A model generated the notes under the pieces. That model was not told the origin of the DNA, did not search any database, and saw nothing but the letters and a program-made list of their open reading frames with translations. Positions 33,761 to 42,512 of a stretch of DNA of 64,000 bases are shown here, one piece after another. Position 1 is the first letter of the stretch. Each line of letters starts with the position of its first letter. The stretch is from JAJCYL01 sp040222875 (GTDB lineage: Bacteria; Bacteroidota; Bacteroidia; Cytophagales; Cyclobacteriaceae), in contig JAVKCG010000004.1 in the NCBI GenBank assembly GCA_040222875.1, positions 682,001-746,000 of the forward strand. The letters run 5' to 3'. Position numbers and translations under genes: made by a program.

Positions 33761-34390
33761 ATGAGACTTAGTTTAGCAGAAGGCCTTTATTTAATTGCAT
33801 TAGACGATGAAGAGGGGCGTTTATTAGCCTCAGCCGAAAGAACCATTGATCACGGTTTAGTAGCAGCCGCCTTGCTTGAACTTGTAGTAACAGGGCGACT
33901 GGCCTTGGAAGGAACCCTGGTCGTAGTCAAAAATACTTCTGGCACTGGAAACAAGGTGTTGGATTCCGTTCTTTCACTAGTTGGTGAAGGCGGGGATATT
34001 ATTGATGTGGTGAAGCGGATTGTAGATGAACTGGATGAAATTCAAAATGATGTAACTCAATTATTAGTTACTCGTGGCATTATTAGAAAAGAAGCAACCA
34101 AACTCCTTTGGATTCCAGTAAGTGAGAGAATGGGTAATGCCAATTACGCCTTCGAACAAGAAATCCGGGACTCCCTATACAAAATTGTAATGAAGAATGC
34201 CAAACCTACACCTGCCTGGGTTGTACTCATGACAATGATTCATTACAACAACCTGTTAGGTGAAGTATTCAAGAAGAAGGACGATGAAATTGATGCAGTG
34301 AAAGTAGCTAAGGATAAAGCCCGGAATGCAGTTGACGCCAATTTAGCTGCAACCTTTACCAAGCTGAGCACCCATTTTTCGTCACTGTGA
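33761..34390 (+). CDS. Bacterial GOLPH3/VPS74-like (GPP34) protein
   Basis: A 209-residue all-helical cytosolic protein. The N-terminus (LSLAEGLYLIALDDEEGRLL, then LVAAALLELVVTGRLALEG) is the GPP34 signature, where eukaryotic GOLPH3 binds PI4P and glycosyltransferase tails. The later segments DELDEIQNDVTQLLVTRGII and AKPTPAWVVLMTMIHYNNLL also fit the helical fold. Bacterial members have no known function; membrane lipid binding is inferred. It is preceded by its own promoter and overlaps the tail of the convergent lipoprotein gene by 9 nt. Confidence 0.88.
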   Translation: MRLSLAEGLYLIALDDEEGRLLASAERTIDHGLVAAALLELVVTGRLALEGTLVVVKNTSGTGNKVLDSVLSLVGEGGDIIDVVKRIVDELDEIQNDVTQLLVTRGIIRKEATKLLWIPVSERMGNANYAFEQEIRDSLYKIVMKNAKPTPAWVVLMTMIHYNNLLGEVFKKKDDEIDAVKVAKDKARNAVDANLAATFTKLSTHFSSL

Positions 34391-34834
34391 AACGTTAGGG
34401 TTAACGGCTTTTCTCCTTCCGGTTAATGATGTTGAGTCTGGTTTATTGGCCAGGGCTTTAGCCATATTTTCTTTCAACAAAAGATTGATTTCATCTGCCA
34501 CCTGGCTTTCAGGGATATTTTCAAGTTTCGCCAAAATTCTGGTTTGGGTTTGAAGCATAGTCCTCAAATAGGCAATGGCTGAATCTGTATGGTTCACGAG
34601 AAGATTACCTTTCAGGGCCATAAAACCGAACCCTTCATCGGGATTGTTCCTATCTTTTTCCAAAATTAAATATTCAACCCCATTGACGGTTACTTCATCA
34701 AAATGGAGCTCAATGCTATCGTGGATTTCCCTAACTCCTGGGCCCTGATCAACACTGACCTCACGGTTAGGCCCGCAATTTGAAAGTGAGACTACGGTAA
34801 CGATTAAAAAGACAAGATATCTCATACGCTTCAT
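34382..34834 (-). CDS. Small lipoprotein of unknown function
   Basis: A 150-residue lipoprotein with signal MKRMRYLVFLIVTVVSL and lipobox SNC (Cys 20). The mature part has a beta region (VTVNGVEYLILEKD, GFGFMALKGNLLV) followed by helices (SAIAYLRTMLQTQTRILAKL). No family recognised. It ends inside the last codons of the GOLPH3-like gene and starts 7 nt after the stop of the potassium-channel gene, with which it is probably co-transcribed. Confidence 0.7.
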   Translation of the reverse strand: MKRMRYLVFLIVTVVSLSNCGPNREVSVDQGPGVREIHDSIELHFDEVTVNGVEYLILEKDRNNPDEGFGFMALKGNLLVNHTDSAIAYLRTMLQTQTRILAKLENIPESQVADEINLLLKENMAKALANKPDSTSLTGRRKAVNPNVSQ

Positions 34835-34841
34835 GTCAATA

Positions 34842-35963
34842 TTATCTAACTACTCCTTCTTCAATCTTGAAGATTTTCTTAATCGAACCAAAAGCCTTTC
34901 CATTCATGATAATAACCAGGTGGTCTCCCACGCTTATCTTAACATCAGCTACCGGGTTTTTTATCAACTGTGTTTGGCCGTTGTCATTTTTCTTACTGAT
35001 ACCGATTAAAATAGCATTAAACCGCTTTTTTAAATCAAGAAAGGCGGTTTCGTAAGACTTTTCTTTATAAGGGTTCTCATTGGTGATCATGAACTCCTTG
35101 ATGTCATAATCATCATCTGAATTGGCATAGGAAAGGATATCCTCGCTATATGCGGCAACATCAGGTTCGAAAATGTAGCTGGCCAATAATTTAGAAGCCA
35201 ACTCATTTTTAGAAATGGCATGAGTGACTCCCGCAGTTACGAAGGTGTGCTTCAAATCGCTGTTATCAAGCGTAACTATATATTTAAGGTCGTCATACCG
35301 TTTTTTCATGTTTAAGATGTAGACCAATTTTTCTGTATCATTTGCTAGGTTTACAAAAACCATGGATGATTCGTGAATATTAGCCTTGTTCAGCAGGTCA
35401 TAATTTTCAAAATCAGAAAACAATACAAAAAGGTCTTTCTCCGAAAAAAGTCCTTTGATAATTTCCAGGTCATTGTTCTGGTCGGTAACGATTGCCACAG
35501 ATTTTCCAACTCCAAGAAGTTGCTCTGTAACCGCCTTACCGAAATCATTCCATCCAATTATTACAGCATGGTTTTTCATAGTAGTGCCATTATAGCCTCT
35601 TTTCTTATTTTCCCTAATTGTTGCCATGATGTTGCCAAATTGACTAATCATAATGCCGTATAAGCCCAGGCTGACTATAACGAATATGAAGCCTATTACC
35701 CTGCCGTAAACAGTCATCGGGTATAGGTCACCATAGCCAACGGTAGTTAGCGTTACCACCGAGTACCAAATTGCCTGAGTGTAATCAGTGATAGCGGATT
35801 GATGGCTATCTTTTTCATACCAAATTAAGAGGCTGATTAAAATAAAATAGAAGATTAGTGCGACCGCAATCCTAATGCCCAACCTGGTATAGTGTTTCCT
35901 GTTTTCAACATCACCAGAAATGGTATGCGGTTGACTTTTGGTTAGGAGATCATGGAGGCGCAT
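34842..35963 (-). CDS. Potassium channel with C-terminal RCK (TrkA-N/TrkA-C) domains
   Basis: A 373-residue two-transmembrane channel. The first membrane helix (IAVALIFYFILISLLIWY) and second helix (GRVIGFIFVIVSLGLYGIMI) flank the selectivity filter TLTTVGYGD, with GYGD near residues 76-79. From about 113 on, the TrkA-N Rossmann domain begins (HAVIIGWNDFGKAVTEQLL) and a TrkA-C domain ends the protein (VKISVGDHLVIIMNGKAFG). This is the MthK/Kch type in which a nucleotide or ion gates K+ flux. The ATG at 35963 is preferred to an in-frame TTG one codon upstream. Confidence 0.93.
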   Translation of the reverse strand: MRLHDLLTKSQPHTISGDVENRKHYTRLGIRIAVALIFYFILISLLIWYEKDSHQSAITDYTQAIWYSVVTLTTVGYGDLYPMTVYGRVIGFIFVIVSLGLYGIMISQFGNIMATIRENKKRGYNGTTMKNHAVIIGWNDFGKAVTEQLLGVGKSVAIVTDQNNDLEIIKGLFSEKDLFVLFSDFENYDLLNKANIHESSMVFVNLANDTEKLVYILNMKKRYDDLKYIVTLDNSDLKHTFVTAGVTHAISKNELASKLLASYIFEPDVAAYSEDILSYANSDDDYDIKEFMITNENPYKEKSYETAFLDLKKRFNAILIGISKKNDNGQTQLIKNPVADVKISVGDHLVIIMNGKAFGSIKKIFKIEEGVVR

Positions 35964-35968
35964 CAATC

Positions 35969-35976
35969 CAAATATA
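35969..35976 (-). promoter_or_regulatory. -7 box directly upstream of the K+ channel gene
   Basis: The minus-strand octamer TATATTTG matches TAnnTTTG and leaves only 5 nt before the ATG at 35963. The transcript would therefore have almost no leader. No clear -33 TTG at the usual spacing was found. Confidence 0.5.
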
Positions 35977-36130
35977 GGTACAAATTAAAATATTAGGAAA
36001 TCTGTTAAATATTAGCTTAACCCCTATTTTTCAGGTGCTTTGATATTGCCAATTAAATCTCTGGTTGAAACATTATCGGATTCACCCACATGATGATTTT
36101 GCTCTGCAAATGCCTTGATTTGCCATCAAC

Positions 36131-36165
36131 AAAAAAATAAGCATGACCAGTGCGGCCATGCTTAT
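36131..36165 (-). terminator. Intrinsic terminator after the OmpA/PD40 gene
   Basis: On the minus strand ATAAGCATG/CATGCTTAT (36157-36165 and 36137-36145) forms a 9-bp stem that extends by GGCC/GGTC with a G.U pair and is followed by seven T residues. It lies 15 nt after the stop codon. Confidence 0.88.
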
Positions 36166-36179
36166 AAGACCAAGCCTAT

Positions 36180-37730
36180 TTACTTACCTAGTATTTTGAA
36201 CTCCACTCTTCTATTGAAAGCCCGGCCCTCCTCTGTTTCGTTTGTTGCCACGGGGGAGGTTTCGCCGTAACCTTTTGAAGTAAGCCTACCCTTGCTCACT
36301 CCTTTTGAAGTTAAATACTCTACTACACTCTGTGCCCTTGCTGATGATAACGACATATTGCTGGCATCATCACCAACATTATCTGTGTGCCCTGAAAGTT
36401 CAATTTTAATTCCCGAATTTTCATCTAACAACTTGGCTACTCGATCGAGTTCGGGGTATGATTCTGGTTTCAACTCGGCTTTTCCGAACTCGAAAAATAT
36501 GTTGTTCAGCCTTACAACCTCGCCCACTTCAATTGGTGAAAGGTATAAGTCCTTCTCGATCTCTGTGTACTCCTTTAAATCAGTTAGGTCAAGGTTTTCA
36601 CTGACTGCGTAGAAGTCTTTAGCCTTTGCAAGAAAACCGTACTGTTTGCCAAATGGCAATACAATTTTGTAGGTGCCATTTTCAGGCTCAGACCTTGCCA
36701 AGCCAACCTCCTTGCCTTCAGGAAGGGTTTCATAAAAGATATTGGCTTTAAGCGGCTCTTTTGTTGCTGAATTGAGCACCCTGCCATAAACAAGCACTAC
36801 GGGGTCTGGCTTTGCTTCCTGTGGCAGTTTAATCCTAAAGATGTCGGATTTACCATAGCCGCTCTTAGCTGAAACAAAATACGCATATTCACCCGATGCC
36901 GGTATTGTAAAACCAGTTTCCCAATCATCGCTGTTTATTACAGGGCCTACATTGAGCGGTTTTGACCAATTGGTCCATGTGTCATCCAACCTTTTTGACA
37001 TGTAGATATCATTGTCACCAAAACCCTCAAGTCCATTAGTGCTATAGAATAATGTGACTCCGTCTGCAGCTAAAAAAGGGCCAATTTCTTCACCTTCTGT
37101 ATTTATTGTAGTACCGAGGTTTTTGGGTTTTGTCCATTCATTTTCACCCGTACGGAATGATACATAAATATCTTTTTCACCAATGTTTTCCTTTTTCTTC
37201 TTTCGTTGAACACTCATTAAAAGTACTTTGCTATCATTTGAAAGATAGAAACCCACATAGTCATTGATGTTTTCATAATCATCAATGTCTTGTTTCTTAG
37301 GGAATGACCATCCACCTCTTTCCCTATAGCTAATAGAAGCTCCTGGAGACATACTGCCATCAAAGTAGTTGTAGACGTTTGCCAAAAAAATTGAATTACC
37401 ATCGGGGGTAATTGACTCAATCCAATTGTTCCCGTCGTTATTAAGCGGCTGTCCTAAACGTTGAGCCTCACCCCAAGTGCCATCATCTTGAATGTTTGAA
37501 AACCAAATTTCGTCACCATCATCAGTTCCGTCGGTATTTTGAGGGTGGTATTTTCTATCAAAAAACAATGTTTTACCATCAGGGGTAATCCGTGGGCTAA
37601 TATCACTAACTCCAGAATTGACACCTGGACCAAGATTTTCAGGTTCACCCTCAAGTTTCAATATGTCAAAGTCTTGGGCTGTTAGACTACTAACACAAAA
37701 AACAATAATTATAAAAGTTAGCTTTTTCAT
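36180..37730 (-). CDS. OmpA-family protein with PD40 beta-propeller
   Basis: A 516-residue exported protein with signal MKKLTFIIIVFCVSSLTAQ. Residues 40-310 carry PD40/WD40-like repeats (ISPRITPDGKTLFFDR, WIESITPDGNSIFLAN, GPFLAADGVTLFYSTNG, GFTIPASGEYAYFVSA). A short carboxypeptidase-regulatory-like strand region (VYGRVLNSATKEPLKANIF) follows. The C-terminal OmpA domain has IKIELSGHTDNVGDDASN and LTSKGYGETSPVATN, which bind peptidoglycan. This architecture resembles gliding or type IX secretion partners such as PorE but is widespread, so no specific role is assigned. Confidence 0.9.
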   Translation of the reverse strand: MKKLTFIIIVFCVSSLTAQDFDILKLEGEPENLGPGVNSGVSDISPRITPDGKTLFFDRKYHPQNTDGTDDGDEIWFSNIQDDGTWGEAQRLGQPLNNDGNNWIESITPDGNSIFLANVYNYFDGSMSPGASISYRERGGWSFPKKQDIDDYENINDYVGFYLSNDSKVLLMSVQRKKKKENIGEKDIYVSFRTGENEWTKPKNLGTTINTEGEEIGPFLAADGVTLFYSTNGLEGFGDNDIYMSKRLDDTWTNWSKPLNVGPVINSDDWETGFTIPASGEYAYFVSAKSGYGKSDIFRIKLPQEAKPDPVVLVYGRVLNSATKEPLKANIFYETLPEGKEVGLARSEPENGTYKIVLPFGKQYGFLAKAKDFYAVSENLDLTDLKEYTEIEKDLYLSPIEVGEVVRLNNIFFEFGKAELKPESYPELDRVAKLLDENSGIKIELSGHTDNVGDDASNMSLSSARAQSVVEYLTSKGVSKGRLTSKGYGETSPVATNETEEGRAFNRRVEFKILGK

Positions 37731-37842
37731 AATTCTTTGATTAATTCCTGTACAAAGTTCCGTATTTCGAATACAGCCTAAATCAGTAGTATAAGGTATT
37801 TGAATTCAGGGGTACCACGGAGAGATCGAAATATGAGGCAGT

Positions 37843-37881
37843 AAAGAATCTGCATCAAGGCTAATGTGATGCAGATTCTTT
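37843..37881 (-). terminator. Long terminator hairpin after the large secreted protein gene
   Basis: A perfect 15-bp stem (37843-37857 with 37867-37881) and a 9-nt loop lie 25 nt after the stop codon. The T-tract on the minus strand is weak, so it may also act as an mRNA 3' stabiliser. Confidence 0.65.
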
Positions 37882-37905
37882 ATCAATCTTCTCAAATCAA
37901 CTTGT

Positions 37906-39579
37906 TTACAGCGTAGCAGGGTCAAACTTGCCCATCCAAAGTTGACGGCCTTTATCTCCACCCCAACCAAGGTAAACGACTTGCTTTCCTCCATTTATGC
38001 TCACAAATGGTGTCTCATTGTAGAGGAAAAACTCCCCTCCACCCAGTGTTGTGAAATCATCTAATGCGCCATCCTTTGTGTCTATTGTCGCCACTTGTAG
38101 GTTTCTTCTTGGAATGTAATAAGTCGTTGTGGTTGTTGTAATACTACCGTCAAGATTCCAGTTTGAATCCTGGGTTTTATATGTGTAGATATCCGCTACT
38201 ACTTCCATCAGCCAAAATGCCTTATCTCCAGAACCCTCAATTACAGACCCGTTTGTTGGATATGTTCTGGCATCGTTGTTTTTATTGAATTTGCCAGCTA
38301 GTCCACCTTTATCCTGATCTGGTGAAAGTCCATAGAACCTCTTCAATACACCATCTTTAGTGAAATGGAACATGTAAACATCTTTGAACACGGTCGCATC
38401 TTGGGTAGTTGAAAAATCTTGTGCGGTAATAAATACATCTCCAGTGCCAGTACCTGTGCTTATACCTCTAATCTGGACTTTCTTTCCATTATAGTCAGAT
38501 ATTTTCTTCTGGCCTTTCGGTTTTGTGTTCACTTTTGCAATGTCATCATTAGTGGGTGCTGAAACGAAGCTAGCTTTACCTCCTGAAATCTTTACCAGTT
38601 GAAATGCATCGTACGATTTCTGTGGGTACACATACATGGTTTGGTATTTATCTTCAACACCTTTGGCGTTAGCCGCACCATACAAATAAACGGCTCCGTC
38701 TCGTTCAACTGCCCCAGTTACAGCCCAATCGTGTGCTTTAGTATCAAAATCAATTCTTTCCTTTACAGTTCCGGCTGGAGATATCCTGATGTAGGTGTAG
38801 TGCCTGTTATTAGGGTCAGCATCTTTACTTTTTACACCTTTGCCACCAGCAGCTGCCATCACTAAAATCCAATCTTTCGGAATTGACTCGTCATCAGTCC
38901 CGATATCCAAAAGGTTGTTGTAGATAATCGCCTGTGGGTACATCATATCGATCTTTTCTTCACTCACCACATTCAAGTCTGTGTCGATCTTCATCAATGA
39001 GTACGTTCTCTCTATAAAGAATTTGTCCGGCTCACCACCCAATACTGTAAGTTCACCTGTCTCAGGATGGTTATAGTGACCTCTGTAGGTTAGTTTTCTT
39101 CCGCTTGGTGCTTTGAATTTTAGTTTATCAAGGTTCTTAACATCTGTTTTGTATTTGCCTGAAAACCAGGAATAGTAGTAGCGAATGCTCTGCTTTTTCA
39201 AAACCAGTTTGCCTGTCAGATTAGGTTCAGCAGTAACCTGCTCTACTGTGTATTCCTCACCACGATACTTTTTCCCAAACCAGCTGTATTTATTCCTTGC
39301 GTTTTCGATCTCTTGCTCATCAGAAAACTCATTGATCAGGTTGAGATCATAATCGAATTGAAGCACATCAAATTTGATCTTTTTCGATTTTGCCTTAGTA
39401 GTGTAGATAAGATCAATTTGTTGCTTTTGATCATCTACAATAATGTTACTTGGAAAATCCTTAGCGGCTTTTTTGCTAAGGTCAGTAACCTGTTCTGCAG
39501 CCAAAAAATCTTGCGATTTAGCCGACACCGATATCATTAGAAATGACACCGCCAAAGCCATTAATCTGTTCAGTTTCAT
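37906..39579 (-). CDS. Large exported protein of unknown function
   Basis: A 557-residue protein starting at the ATG at 39579 (MKLNRLMALAVSFLMISVS), which gives a proper signal peptide ending SAKSQ; the in-frame ATG at 39603 would put extra polar residues in front. The mature part is rich in beta strands and Lys/Asp/Tyr. Recurring elements such as YYSWFSGKYKT, RKLTYRGHYNHPETGE, HYTYIRISPAGTVKERIDF and FVSINGGKQVVYLGWGGDK suggest a propeller-like repeat fold, but no named family was recognised. It lies between the OmpA/PD40 gene and the small HTH gene on the same strand. Confidence 0.78.
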   Translation of the reverse strand: MKLNRLMALAVSFLMISVSAKSQDFLAAEQVTDLSKKAAKDFPSNIIVDDQKQQIDLIYTTKAKSKKIKFDVLQFDYDLNLINEFSDEQEIENARNKYSWFGKKYRGEEYTVEQVTAEPNLTGKLVLKKQSIRYYYSWFSGKYKTDVKNLDKLKFKAPSGRKLTYRGHYNHPETGELTVLGGEPDKFFIERTYSLMKIDTDLNVVSEEKIDMMYPQAIIYNNLLDIGTDDESIPKDWILVMAAAGGKGVKSKDADPNNRHYTYIRISPAGTVKERIDFDTKAHDWAVTGAVERDGAVYLYGAANAKGVEDKYQTMYVYPQKSYDAFQLVKISGGKASFVSAPTNDDIAKVNTKPKGQKKISDYNGKKVQIRGISTGTGTGDVFITAQDFSTTQDATVFKDVYMFHFTKDGVLKRFYGLSPDQDKGGLAGKFNKNNDARTYPTNGSVIEGSGDKAFWLMEVVADIYTYKTQDSNWNLDGSITTTTTTYYIPRRNLQVATIDTKDGALDDFTTLGGGEFFLYNETPFVSINGGKQVVYLGWGGDKGRQLWMGKFDPATL

Positions 39580-39625
39580 AATTGACAATTTTTTAGTTTC
39601 CAATGGTTATAGTTATTCTATTGAT

Positions 39626-39841
39626 TTATATGCTTATTCCTTGTTCCATGAGCCTGTGCATCATGGCTTTCTTTACCAACCCAACCAAACTCTTGGTACC
39701 GGTCTTATGATTTATGTTTTTCCGGTGAGTTTCAACTGTACGCAGGCTAATTCCCAATTCTTTAGCAATTTCTGAGCTTGTAAATTCTTTCAAGATCATG
39801 TCAAGGATTTGTTGCTCTCTATTGGTTAAAGTTTCGAACAT
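39626..39841 (-). CDS. Minimal LuxR-type helix-turn-helix protein
   Basis: A 71-residue protein that is a GerE/LuxR DNA-binding domain on its own. The motifs TNREQQILDMILKEFTSSEI, GISLRTVETHRKNI and the terminal LVGLVKKAM match the four-helix domain throughout. There is no receiver or sensor domain in the frame or upstream. The family normally carries this domain at the C-terminus of a longer regulator. It could be an auxiliary DNA binder or a relic; an intact frame with a clean ATG favours function. It lies upstream of the large secreted protein gene. Confidence 0.85.
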   Translation of the reverse strand: MFETLTNREQQILDMILKEFTSSEIAKELGISLRTVETHRKNINHKTGTKSLVGLVKKAMMHRLMEQGISI

Positions 39842-40012
39842 CTGATAGAAATTATTCTTCTACCAAATATCAATTATTAAGAAATGCTAAATGATCGGCA
39901 TTGAATGGTATTTTGCACTAAGGGAAACCACGTAGTTCAAAATCATTCATGTAAAAAGGCTCAATAATGTGAGGTCTGCTAAAGATTTTTGAGCCTCCAA
40001 TCAAGTTCAATT

Positions 40013-42496
40013 ATGAAAATAATCAATTCTTTTATTATCAGTGTAGTTTTTTCTACAGCTTCATTAGGCCAGATACAAAGCCCTGATCAGTTTTTAGGTT
40101 ATGAGTTAGGCACCCGGTTTACCCCTCATCACCGCGTGATAGATTACTACCAACATATAACTAGTGAGCTTAGCAACGTGAAGAGGGTGTCTTACGGGGA
40201 AACTTATGAACATAGGCCGCTCATTGTCAATTTCATCTCAAGTCAGGCAAACATCGATAATCTTGAACAAATCAGGATGGATAATCTACGAAGGGCAAAA
40301 TCTGAAAGTGGAAGTCCCTCAACCTCCATACCCATTGTGTGGCTGAGCTACAATGTTCATGGCAATGAATCTGTCTCAACTGAGGCTTCAATGGCCACTA
40401 TTTATGAATTATTAAAGCCTGATAGCGATAAAGCAGCATGGCTTGACAAAGTTGTAGTCGCAATAGACCCCTGCATCAACCCTGATGGCCGTGAGAGATA
40501 CGTAAACTTCTACAATCAATATGGAAACAAAGACTACAACCCTGACCCCAACTCTAAAGAGCATGTTGAGCCATGGCCAAGAGGAAGGGCCAATCACTAT
40601 CTTTTTGATTTAAACCGTGATTGGGCGTGGCAGTCTCAAATTGAAAGCCAGGGGCGCATCAAACTTTATAACCAATGGCTACCACAGGTGCATGTCGATT
40701 TCCATGAGCAAGGCGTCAATAGCCCCTATTATTTTGCGCCTGCGGCAAAGCCATATCATGAATTGATCACAAATTGGCAACGGGAGTTCCAACAAACGAT
40801 TGGTAAGAACCATGCAAAGTATTTTGATGAGAACAGTTGGCTGTACTTCACAAAAGAGGTTTTTGACTTACTCTATCCAAGCTATGGTGACACCTACCCT
40901 ACTTACAATGGGGCTATCGGAATGACATATGAACAAGGTGGTTCGGGTAGGGCCGGCCTTGGCGTAATTACTGAAATTGGTGATACGCTTACCCTGAAAG
41001 ACCGGATTGCCCATCACTACACCACAGGGCTATCAACCATTGAAGTTGCAGTTAATAACTCTGATAGGTTACTCTCGGAATATTCAGGTTATTTTGATCG
41101 ATCCATCAACAACCCTACAGGGGCTTATAAAGCATTTATTATTAAAGGTTCAAATCACCATCAAAAGCTAAAAGACCTTAAATCATGGCTAGATACACAT
41201 GGTATTAAATACGGTTCAACAGCCTCAAAAACACTTAAAGGATTTGAATATAGAACTGGAGCCAATACCTCATTTACTGTTAGCAGTAATGATCTGGTAA
41301 TTAGTGCTTATCAGCCTAAATCGGTATTGGCTCAGATTCTTTTTGAGCCGAAAACAAAACTTCAGGATTCACTCACTTATGACATCACCGCGTGGTCAAT
41401 GCCATACGCTTATGATTTAGAGGCTTACGCCACCACTTCAAAAGTTGATGTTGAGGAAATACAGGAGGGGTCAGGTTATGTGCCACCATCAATTGATGGT
41501 AAGCCATACGCTTACATTTCTGGCTGGGACAACTTGCTTGATGTAAGGTTCCTAACCAGAATTTTGAGGGCAGGCATTAAAGTGAGATTCTCAGAAAAAG
41601 CTTTCTCGTTAGATGGAAGACAATACAACCCTGGCACTCTGGTGATCACTCGAAGAGGTAATGAAAACCTAGGCGATCAGTTTGATAATGAGATTAGGCA
41701 GGCAGCAGTTGAGCTTGAAAAATCCATTACCACCGCAAGCACCGGATTTGTGGACAGCGGGGTGGATTTAGGCTCTAACCAGGTACAGTATTTGAGGGCC
41801 CCGAAAGTAGCGCTACTACAAGGAGATGCGGTTTCATCACTCGCATTCGGGGAAACCTGGCATTATTTCGAAAGGCAAATAGACTACCCCGTGACGGTTT
41901 TGGGCACCGATTATTTCGAAAATGTTGACCTCTCGGAATATGATGTGCTTATTGTCCAGAATGGAAGATATAATAATGTAGGTGAAACTGATCTTGAAAA
42001 AATCAAAGGTTGGATCCAGGCCGGTGGGAGGTTAGTATTAGTTCAGGGAGGCGTTGACCTTGTGGCTGACAAAGAAGGCTTCGGACTCAAAACAAAAACC
42101 CCGGAGGTGGACAATGAGGAAATCAAATTTGGTGATCGCCGAAGAGAGGCGATGAGCGGGTTTGTGCCTGGGGCCATTTTTAAATCAACCATCGATAACA
42201 CTCACCCGTTAGGTTTTGGCTATCCATCCCACTATTATACTTTAAAAACCCGTGAAAAGACTTATGGCCTACTTGAAGAGGGTTGGAATGTCTCGGCTAT
42301 AAAAAATGGTGAACCAGTAAGTGGGTTCGCAGGATCGGATGTTATCGACAAAACACACGGCTCATTACTATTTGGCACTGAAAGCATGGGGCGTGGTGAA
42401 ATTGTTTACCTGGTTGACAACCCACTATTTAGGGCGTTTTGGTATAATGGTAAAATGGTTTTTAGTAATGCTATTTTTATGGTTGGACAATTTTAA
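40013..42496 (+). CDS. M14-family zinc carboxypeptidase with amidotransferase-like C-terminus
   Basis: An 827-residue exported peptidase. The ATG at 40013 gives the signal peptide MKIINSFIISVVFSTASLGQ; an in-frame TTG at 39989 is less likely. Zinc ligands are H116 and E119 (NVHGNES) plus a His in VHVDFHEQG (residues 227-231). Substrate-binding motifs NPDGRERYVNFY and DLNRDWAWQS follow, and the catalytic Glu is probably in MTYEQGG. The last 240 residues (VALLQGDAVSSLAFGETWHY, YDVLIVQNGRYN, AGGRLVLVQGGVD) resemble the class I glutamine-amidotransferase fold. It probably trims peptides at the cell surface. Confidence 0.92.
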   Translation: MKIINSFIISVVFSTASLGQIQSPDQFLGYELGTRFTPHHRVIDYYQHITSELSNVKRVSYGETYEHRPLIVNFISSQANIDNLEQIRMDNLRRAKSESGSPSTSIPIVWLSYNVHGNESVSTEASMATIYELLKPDSDKAAWLDKVVVAIDPCINPDGRERYVNFYNQYGNKDYNPDPNSKEHVEPWPRGRANHYLFDLNRDWAWQSQIESQGRIKLYNQWLPQVHVDFHEQGVNSPYYFAPAAKPYHELITNWQREFQQTIGKNHAKYFDENSWLYFTKEVFDLLYPSYGDTYPTYNGAIGMTYEQGGSGRAGLGVITEIGDTLTLKDRIAHHYTTGLSTIEVAVNNSDRLLSEYSGYFDRSINNPTGAYKAFIIKGSNHHQKLKDLKSWLDTHGIKYGSTASKTLKGFEYRTGANTSFTVSSNDLVISAYQPKSVLAQILFEPKTKLQDSLTYDITAWSMPYAYDLEAYATTSKVDVEEIQEGSGYVPPSIDGKPYAYISGWDNLLDVRFLTRILRAGIKVRFSEKAFSLDGRQYNPGTLVITRRGNENLGDQFDNEIRQAAVELEKSITTASTGFVDSGVDLGSNQVQYLRAPKVALLQGDAVSSLAFGETWHYFERQIDYPVTVLGTDYFENVDLSEYDVLIVQNGRYNNVGETDLEKIKGWIQAGGRLVLVQGGVDLVADKEGFGLKTKTPEVDNEEIKFGDRRREAMSGFVPGAIFKSTIDNTHPLGFGYPSHYYTLKTREKTYGLLEEGWNVSAIKNGEPVSGFAGSDVIDKTHGSLLFGTESMGRGEIVYLVDNPLFRAFWYNGKMVFSNAIFMVGQF

Positions 42497-42512
42497 GAGG
42501 GGTGGAGGAACT

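Noticed and set aside
39989..40012. TTG start for the M14 carboxypeptidase
   Set aside because: It would place eight polar residues before the signal peptide; the ATG at 40013 gives a standard export signal.
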